64,000 nucleotides of DNA from Apostichopus japonicus (taxonomy: Eukaryota; Echinodermata; Holothuroidea; Aspidochirotida; Stichopodidae): the NCBI RefSeq assembly GCF_037975245.1, contig NC_092569.1:29596168-29660167 (forward strand). Direction: 5' to 3'. The notes under the pieces are model-generated. The model saw nothing but the letters and a program-made list of their open reading frames with translations. It was not told the DNA's origin and did no database searches. Shown piece by piece: positions 58,277-64,000 of the stretch. The first letter of the stretch is position 1. Every line of letters starts with the position of its first letter. The position numbers were made by a program, and so were the translations under genes.

Positions 58277-61200
58277 CTACGGATTCGAGAAAGAAAACAA
58301 ACTTCAACTGTTACGTGCATGTTTCTTACCGTAATTTACTAATGGTTAATATGAGTGTTTTTCTAGTGAACTGTTATTTCTTTAAGCTATAAAAAAAATT
58401 GTTACTTCAGATGTATTAACTGAAGGGCTATATTACATCAGTTTATTATATACGATTTCACAGAGAAAAAATCACCATAAAATTGCGTTGCCAAAGTCTC
58501 CGTAAGCCTTTCAGTAATAGGTTTGCCTTCGTGTATTTATATAGTAAATTCCTCAATTTTGTCCCCTGCAAACTTTTATTTATTACGAATATTACCGATA
58601 ACTAGCAGTAAGGTGTAACTAATATTATTGTATTTGGCACTCATTAGCAATCATATTGTTCTAAATTTCCAAAACTTTATTCAAATTGGAAACGGCATAT
58701 TGGGAATGTGTCTGTTTTGCTTGTTAATTTTCATCTGCTCATTAATTCAATAGTAATTTCATCATTCTGCGTTTAGTGCCCGATGTAGTAACATTTCTTA
58801 CAGTATTATTTTCCCAAATTCTTAAAAGTTAAATATTTGTCCTTTACTAAACAACGGAAAAATGAAAAATGCTGCATTCTGGGTCTATAGTTAAAACAAT
58901 TCATTCATACAAAATCGATGAATCTACGTAGAATATTTCAAAGCTACATTCCATCAATATTTATGCAAGCTATGCATTACAACTTCTTTCTGTCTACGTA
59001 GCTGTTTTCATACTGATCACGTGGCTATCACACAGTAGGCTAAGTTGTGGTTTATAACCTTCTTGTTACGCTATTGGCTATTTATGTTCATTTTGTTTTG
59101 TTTATATTATGCTTACTTATGTGTGTAAAAATAACATACTTGTATCATGTGTATTTGACAATGGTGTCCTCAGTACATCACCAAATTGTATCTTTGTCCA
59201 CACAAATCATGAAGTTCAAATTTTAGAGATACAATGACCTTCTTTTGTTAGCACTGTCAGTCAGACTGATCACAAATGACTGAATAAAGATATAAATATT
59301 TCACTGCGTGGCTACATTGAGGTACTTTCTCAATTACTTTAAACATAAAAAGTTGATCGAAATGTTTATACAATATGTATATGTATGTATATTTAATATG
59401 TTTCTTATTTTATTATTTTTTATATGATTGATTTTCAATGTGAAAAAGTTAAGAAATAAATGCCCAGTATAGCGTATTTACTTGTCTTTCATGATTTGTA
59501 GGTATCGCAACTATATAAAATACGTTACGAGGGAAACGGAAATTAGATAGGAAGTGTAAATATGAATATAGGGATATTAAATATATTTCAGGTTCAATAT
59601 GAAGCTCCATGGAAAAGTGACTAGATGCTAAGAAGACGAATGAGTTTCACACTTGGGTGTCTGTAGCTGCCTACCTATTACTTCTAATTACCATATTTAG
59701 TGAAATATTTGCATTAGTCTTTTAAGAACTACTAACTATTAACGTGAATATTCCTTGCAGTATGTTAATCAATCGTGTGTCATTAGACATATGTAAGATC
59801 ATATTTAAAAACAGGCAGATACGCATTCATTGTAAAACAATGATGAACGTAGAGAACGATATTGTTTTTTTTAGGATGCATGTAACTAGAAAATTGCAAA
59901 TAATAATACTAAAAATTTACAGAAATGCTAACCTGAATTTCCACTATATGATCCAATTGATAGTCGATATTTGTCCGCATCATCACTTATACTGAAGGAG
60001 GAGTAGAGGGCGTAATACGATGAACTGCTTGAATCTGTGAGGTCTATCCGGAGACTGTATTCTTTTTGATTGGTAATTGCGTGTATGTAATCATTACCAA
60101 GCCAGTGATCACCTCTAGGATGTTCAAATCCGGCCTTGTATTCAGCCCAGGTACGATAGAAATCAACAGCGGCGCTTGATCGTCGCTGAATGACCTATGA
60201 ATATTAAGAGAAGTATACATGTAACAGGAGTATGTGAGAAATATGTAATGTGTCTTCCACACTTTTGCAGAACAAATGATTTCAGATACATGACACTGAA
60301 CTGTATCAAATGTTCGTGCACAACTCACCGTCCATCCTCCTCCGTTACTTTCCATCTCACAGTAAACCTGAATGCCGCTTGGCCAACCATCAGGGTAAAT
60401 GGTGTAAACTCCATCACTACTACCATCAACGTAAAGCTCTTGGCAATCCTTTGGGACTGCCTTGCGGGTACACGTAACACCGTCTCCTTCGTAGCCATCT
60501 ATACAGTAACATCTACGAACGCCTTCTCTGACATCACAAGTCGCGTCATCACTACAGCGGTAACTATCTTCTACCATGAGTTGGTTATTGCTACAATTTG
60601 ATCTTCTTGTACATCCTGAATTGACGTAAGACTCGCCGTTCTAAATTTAATGGGAAATATTTAAAAAAAGAATGTTATGACAAATTAAATCATTGGGCAG
60701 CTGTAATTTCTGCTTTTAATTATGAAAGTGGTTATCATTTCTGTATTTTCGAAAATTATTCACAAAACTTCATTTTTTTCCATCCTCAATGTAACGAATG
60801 AAAGGGAAAGGAACTAGTGACTACAACTGACCATTAATACAGTCCCTTTGTCAGCAGCGAAACAGCTGCATTGGTTCTGAGGAATGCAATTCTCATCCTG
60901 AACCATGTAATCACCAACACAAACACATTTCTCTAGTTCTGTACGAGAGGTTGAAGAGATGCATGTGTCAGGGTCATCGCACGTCCTCTCACATGTCTCG
61001 TTGGAAAATATCTTATTCGTTTGACACCATTCCACTTGAGGTTCTAGGAAGGAAGATTGTAAATCATGTATGTAGAAGATCCACCAGTGAAGTGATGCAT
61101 TCTACTAAACTAATGTGTTAAATTAAAGTAAATCTTGAAGCTATTGACCTTTACCCGAGACTGCCTTGGGGAAAAGTATCGATAGTTCAATCTGCACTGA

Positions 61201-62865
61201 TTTGCTATGTTCTGGTATAACTTGGTAGATCATGCACTTCAATATTTAACAATATGGATGCCATAGAGTAGACATGTAGTTTGGGATCATTTTGACAGAA
61301 AAAATGTGAATAGGAAAATCCGGGTGGATAGCTTTTGTATCACAAAGACGATTTCTGATGTCGTCAAGCATAATGACTCCCGAAACACAAAACACAAGTC
61401 AGCACCCCCACCCACTTCACCAACGGGGGGTAACTAATATTTTATTATAGGGAAGTATATTTGCATATTTGTTAGTTGATTGTTATTATTTATATAATTG
61501 AGTCACACCATGGCTAATTTTAAAATTGACTCACCTGCTGTTCCTCCGTGAGTTCCTACGCTTGAGAGTTGATATTGCCCCCATTCATCTGAGATACGAA
61601 ATTGGTCATATGTTACGTAATAAGACTGTCCTGCAGCATTCTCAAACTCCAATCTCAGTTGGTATAACTTTTGGTTTGTTAGAAAGGCTAATTTCTCATT
61701 TCCAATCCAAAAATCACTGCCAAGAAAACCAAAGCCGTTTTTGAAGTCTTGCCAATTCCTATTAAAATTAACAGAATCCAGTCGTCGCCGCTGTAACACC
61801 TGCAGTAGATATCGTATCGGAGTAGAAAGTTACTATCTAGAATTTGTATCGGTGTAATCAACAGCAAATGTTTTTATGAATATGATCGCTTATTAAAACA
61901 AGTACTATGTATAAAGTTATAGCTTTATTTTATTTTGTGACAACTTTCATTGTACCATTTGCATCTATTTAAATTGACTGTAACGTCATACCCCTTAGTT
62001 CTGTAACCTAAGAATCCAACAAAAGTGCACGCGTAAGTTTCTGATCGGTGTATTATATGAATGTAGGCTATTGAAAATGCCAAATCAACTATTGCTGTTC
62101 CATACATTTTTCTGTTACGCTTACTTGAAGTCAACATTATTTAACGTGTTTAGAACAATAATATGATTGATAATAAACTACAAAACAGACGATGCGATAA
62201 CATTCAATGTAATGTGAAATGAAACACAGTAAGGCTTACCGTCCATCCACCGTTATTGAATTCATTATCACAGTAAGCTTCAAACGGTTCAGGGTATCCG
62301 TCTGGTTTGATGAGGTACACGCCAGATGTATTTTGGGTAGAGGAGCAGGTATTCAATACTTCCTTGCAATCTCTTGGGTATTCAGGTTGTTGAAAAACAA
62401 AGTATGAGGAACCTGTGTGAAGAACGAAGATCATTTTGATATCATGAAATTACCAACAAAAAAAAATAATAATCGCGTTCCACGTTATTCGTAGAGTGTG
62501 AATATTTCAGTGTAAGCATATCGATATCTAACAAGCAAAGCCTGTTTATTCGGCTGATTTGTTAAAAAAAGTTTAGTTTATGATGATAACAAAGTTGAAA
62601 AATAAAATATACTAAGGCAACCATGAGTGATATGAAACGTAAAAAGAAGAAAGTTTAAAGAATGGCAAACATGAAGAACAGAGTTAAGTTCCAAGCGATC
62701 ACAATGAACATTTGAATTAAAAAAGAGTGTATTGAATTAGGTAAGCAACAAAACTGTGACCGTCAGCCATTTGTCAGTACTAATAGTTAAGGGTAACCGA
62801 TTCTCAAAATAAGACTTTCATTAGTTTGACCTACCTGATGATTGTTTACCGACGCTTGCGACGAC
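57954..62865 (-). CDS. Gene D: composite fibrinogen-related protein, seven exons, signal exon right of window
   Basis: Exons: 62835-62865, 62240-62412, 61535-61799, 60832-61043, 60329-60640, 59933-60194, 57954-58276; 1578 nt, 526 codons including stop, entering in phase 0 from a signal exon expected several kb beyond the right edge (gene B's is 6.8 kb from its linker). Domain order equals gene B: truncated FReD1, TIL-like, EGF-like, full FReD2, no EGF array. It is the block-duplicate partner of gene B. The terminal exon has the shortest poly-Tyr run. Secretion is inferred from the family, since the signal exon is not visible. Confidence 0.87.
58140..58154 (-). repeat. Coding (TAT)n microsatellite, 5 Tyr codons, gene D
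   Basis: Five in-frame Tyr triplets, two fewer than gene B; the 6-nt difference accounts exactly for the exon length difference. Confidence 0.95.
58277..59932 (-). other. Gene D intron before terminal exon
   Basis: 1.66 kb, near-identical to gene B's intron. No other feature seen. Confidence 0.7.
59933..60194 (-). CDS. Gene D FReD2b
   Basis: 262 nt, phase 0 to 1; HPRGDHWLGNDYIHAITN, Ser-rich DSSSSSYYALYS retained, ends GSYSGNSG. Confidence 0.9.
60329..60640 (-). CDS. Gene D EGF-like module fused to FReD2a
   Basis: 312 nt, phase 0-0; protein nearly identical to gene B's exon 6. Confidence 0.9.
60832..61043 (-). CDS. Gene D TIL-like module
   Basis: 212 nt, phase 1 to 0. Starts PQVEWCQTNKIFSNETC (Gln where B and C have Pro after the first Cys); CVCVGDYMVQDENC. 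Donor GTCAGT. Confidence 0.82.
61535..61799 (-). CDS. Gene D FReD1b
   Basis: 265 nt, phase 0 to 1. FLGSDFWIGNEK, RLEFENAAGQSYY and ISDEWGQY distinguish it from gene B. Ends GGTAG/E. Confidence 0.9.
62240..62412 (-). CDS. Gene D FReD1a
   Basis: 173 nt; the encoded protein appears identical to gene B's over YPRDCKEVLNTC to NNGGWT, with silent differences. Confidence 0.9.
62835..62865 (-). CDS. Gene D linker exon
   Basis: 31 nt, phase 0 to 1, VVASVGKQSS; synonymous changes only relative to gene B. Confidence 0.75.
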
Positions 62866-64000
62866 CTGTATTTTAAATAAAATAAATGTTACTCGAATTA
62901 AAAGGACAATTATCTACCTGTATCTATTGACAGTAGCGAACATTACATTGGAGTTATATCAAATGAGTTACAGAATGATGCAAACTTGGTCTGCTGGGGC
63001 AATATACTTCCGCTCGATTCTTATGTTCATATTAGAACTTCAATTCAAGCTTACTTCCATAAGTCACGGAATAGGTCAAATCTCATGGACTTAAGCTTAC
63101 TGCAGTCCAGATCCTTCATTTCCCCTTCCTTTCATTTTAATAGATAAAACATGAGTGACTTTCAATCAGCTAAATATAATAAACAAACTTGACCTGCAAA
63201 CCGTTACAGGAAGACTGAATCACTTTGATGCATGATTGGCAACTAACTACCAGAACAAAGACCAAACAAAACGTAAACAACTTTCTTTTCTTTGTTCGTG
63301 TCATACGTGTTGGACATATCTCTCCTCACAGTATAGGATATTATATTTTACGTTTGTTATGGAGAAGATGTTCGAAGTATCACAGGTGACAGTATGTAAC
63401 TAAAATTGATTCTTCTTTAGATTTATTCCGATTGCGTGAGAGTTTTCAAAGAATATGAACGGAAATGATCAGCTGTTGCAATTTTACACTTAAGTTAAGA
63501 TATTACAAACATTTAGAGTGTTTAATACTTTAAGATAGATCAGTGTCATACAGCGCTCTGTTGTATACTTTGTTTTCAATCAGCTTCATATATAATATAT
63601 TAGTTAAGCAAAATATCAAATATTAAATACATTGTTAGTATCGTACGTGGTCTTAGCTATTAAGTAGCTATGGTCTGCTATAGAAATGAAAATGGTGGTG
63701 AATTGACATTTTTGCGTCATTTTCTGTTTCTTTTAATGAATATTAAAGTAGGGTGGATTTCAAAGAACATTAAAACAAAGGTTAACCTTTCTTTAAATTA
63801 AATATTCGGCAAATGGAATTGAATTTTGTACTCAGTTTTGTGATTTCAGTTAAACGGATTGTTTATAAAGCTATTATCAGTAAAGTTGCTTGGTAATTAT
63901 TAACTGACATTTGAGTACATTGTCTGACGCTAAAAAAAACAATTGGAAAATACAATGATCTTTCCCAAAAAACCATGAATAATGTTACCAGCAAGCTACA
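62866..64000 (-). other. Start of gene D intron 1
   Basis: Collinear with 20912-22080 of gene B to the end of the window. Nothing coding seen. Confidence 0.65.

Larger units (their letters stand above)
61044..62834 (-). other. Gene D introns (61044-61534, 61800-62239, 62413-62834)
   Basis: No further exons recognised; 61044-61534 was also checked for a FReD P-subdomain relic. Confidence 0.65.

Overview
The window is AT-rich, intron-rich metazoan DNA. It holds four tandem genes, all on the minus strand, for secreted fibrinogen-related proteins. I call them A, B, C and D from left to right. Each coding exon was identified by reverse translation, splice-site inspection and reading-phase matching. 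The phases join without a break in all four genes: B sums to 555 codons including stop, C to 1111. Fibrinogen domain (FReD) expansion, TIL/EGF modules and the style of the repeats suggest a marine invertebrate deuterostome, most likely an echinoderm such as a sea cucumber. That is an inference; no species-diagnostic sequence was seen.

Protein plan, from N to C terminus: signal peptide exon; a 31-nt linker exon; a first FReD made only of its two N-terminal exons (1a, 1b) with no C-terminal P-subdomain exon; a TIL-like cysteine-rich exon; an exon fusing an EGF-like module to the start of a second FReD (2a); FReD exon 2b; and a terminal exon 2c. Exon 2c has the Ca-binding motif, a Tyr/Cys-rich insertion with a microsatellite-encoded poly-tyrosine run, and the stop. 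Gene C differs by carrying eight extra 210-nt EGF-like exons between TIL and the EGF/2a exon.

Layout: gene A, 5' part only (1455-11149; 3' exons left of the window); A-B spacer (11150-15596); gene B complete (15830-27832); repeat-rich B-C spacer (27833-33652); gene C complete (33974-53302); C-D spacer (53303-57717); gene D without its signal exon (57954-62865, continuing right). The stretch 1-22.1 kb (A 5' half, spacer, B 3' half) is collinear with 44.03-64 kb (C 5' half, spacer, D 3' half), so a two-gene block of at least about 20 kb has been duplicated. Comparing the copies exposes later events: transposon and retroposon insertions, microsatellite expansion, local tandem duplications and a decaying coiled-coil exon fragment.

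The products are probably secreted, calcium-dependent, lectin-like recognition proteins. Diversity could arise from gene duplication, the in-frame EGF exon array, alternative use of the shared terminal exon, and poly-tyrosine length (7, 12 and 5 residues in B, C and D). No tRNA, rRNA or CRISPR was seen.
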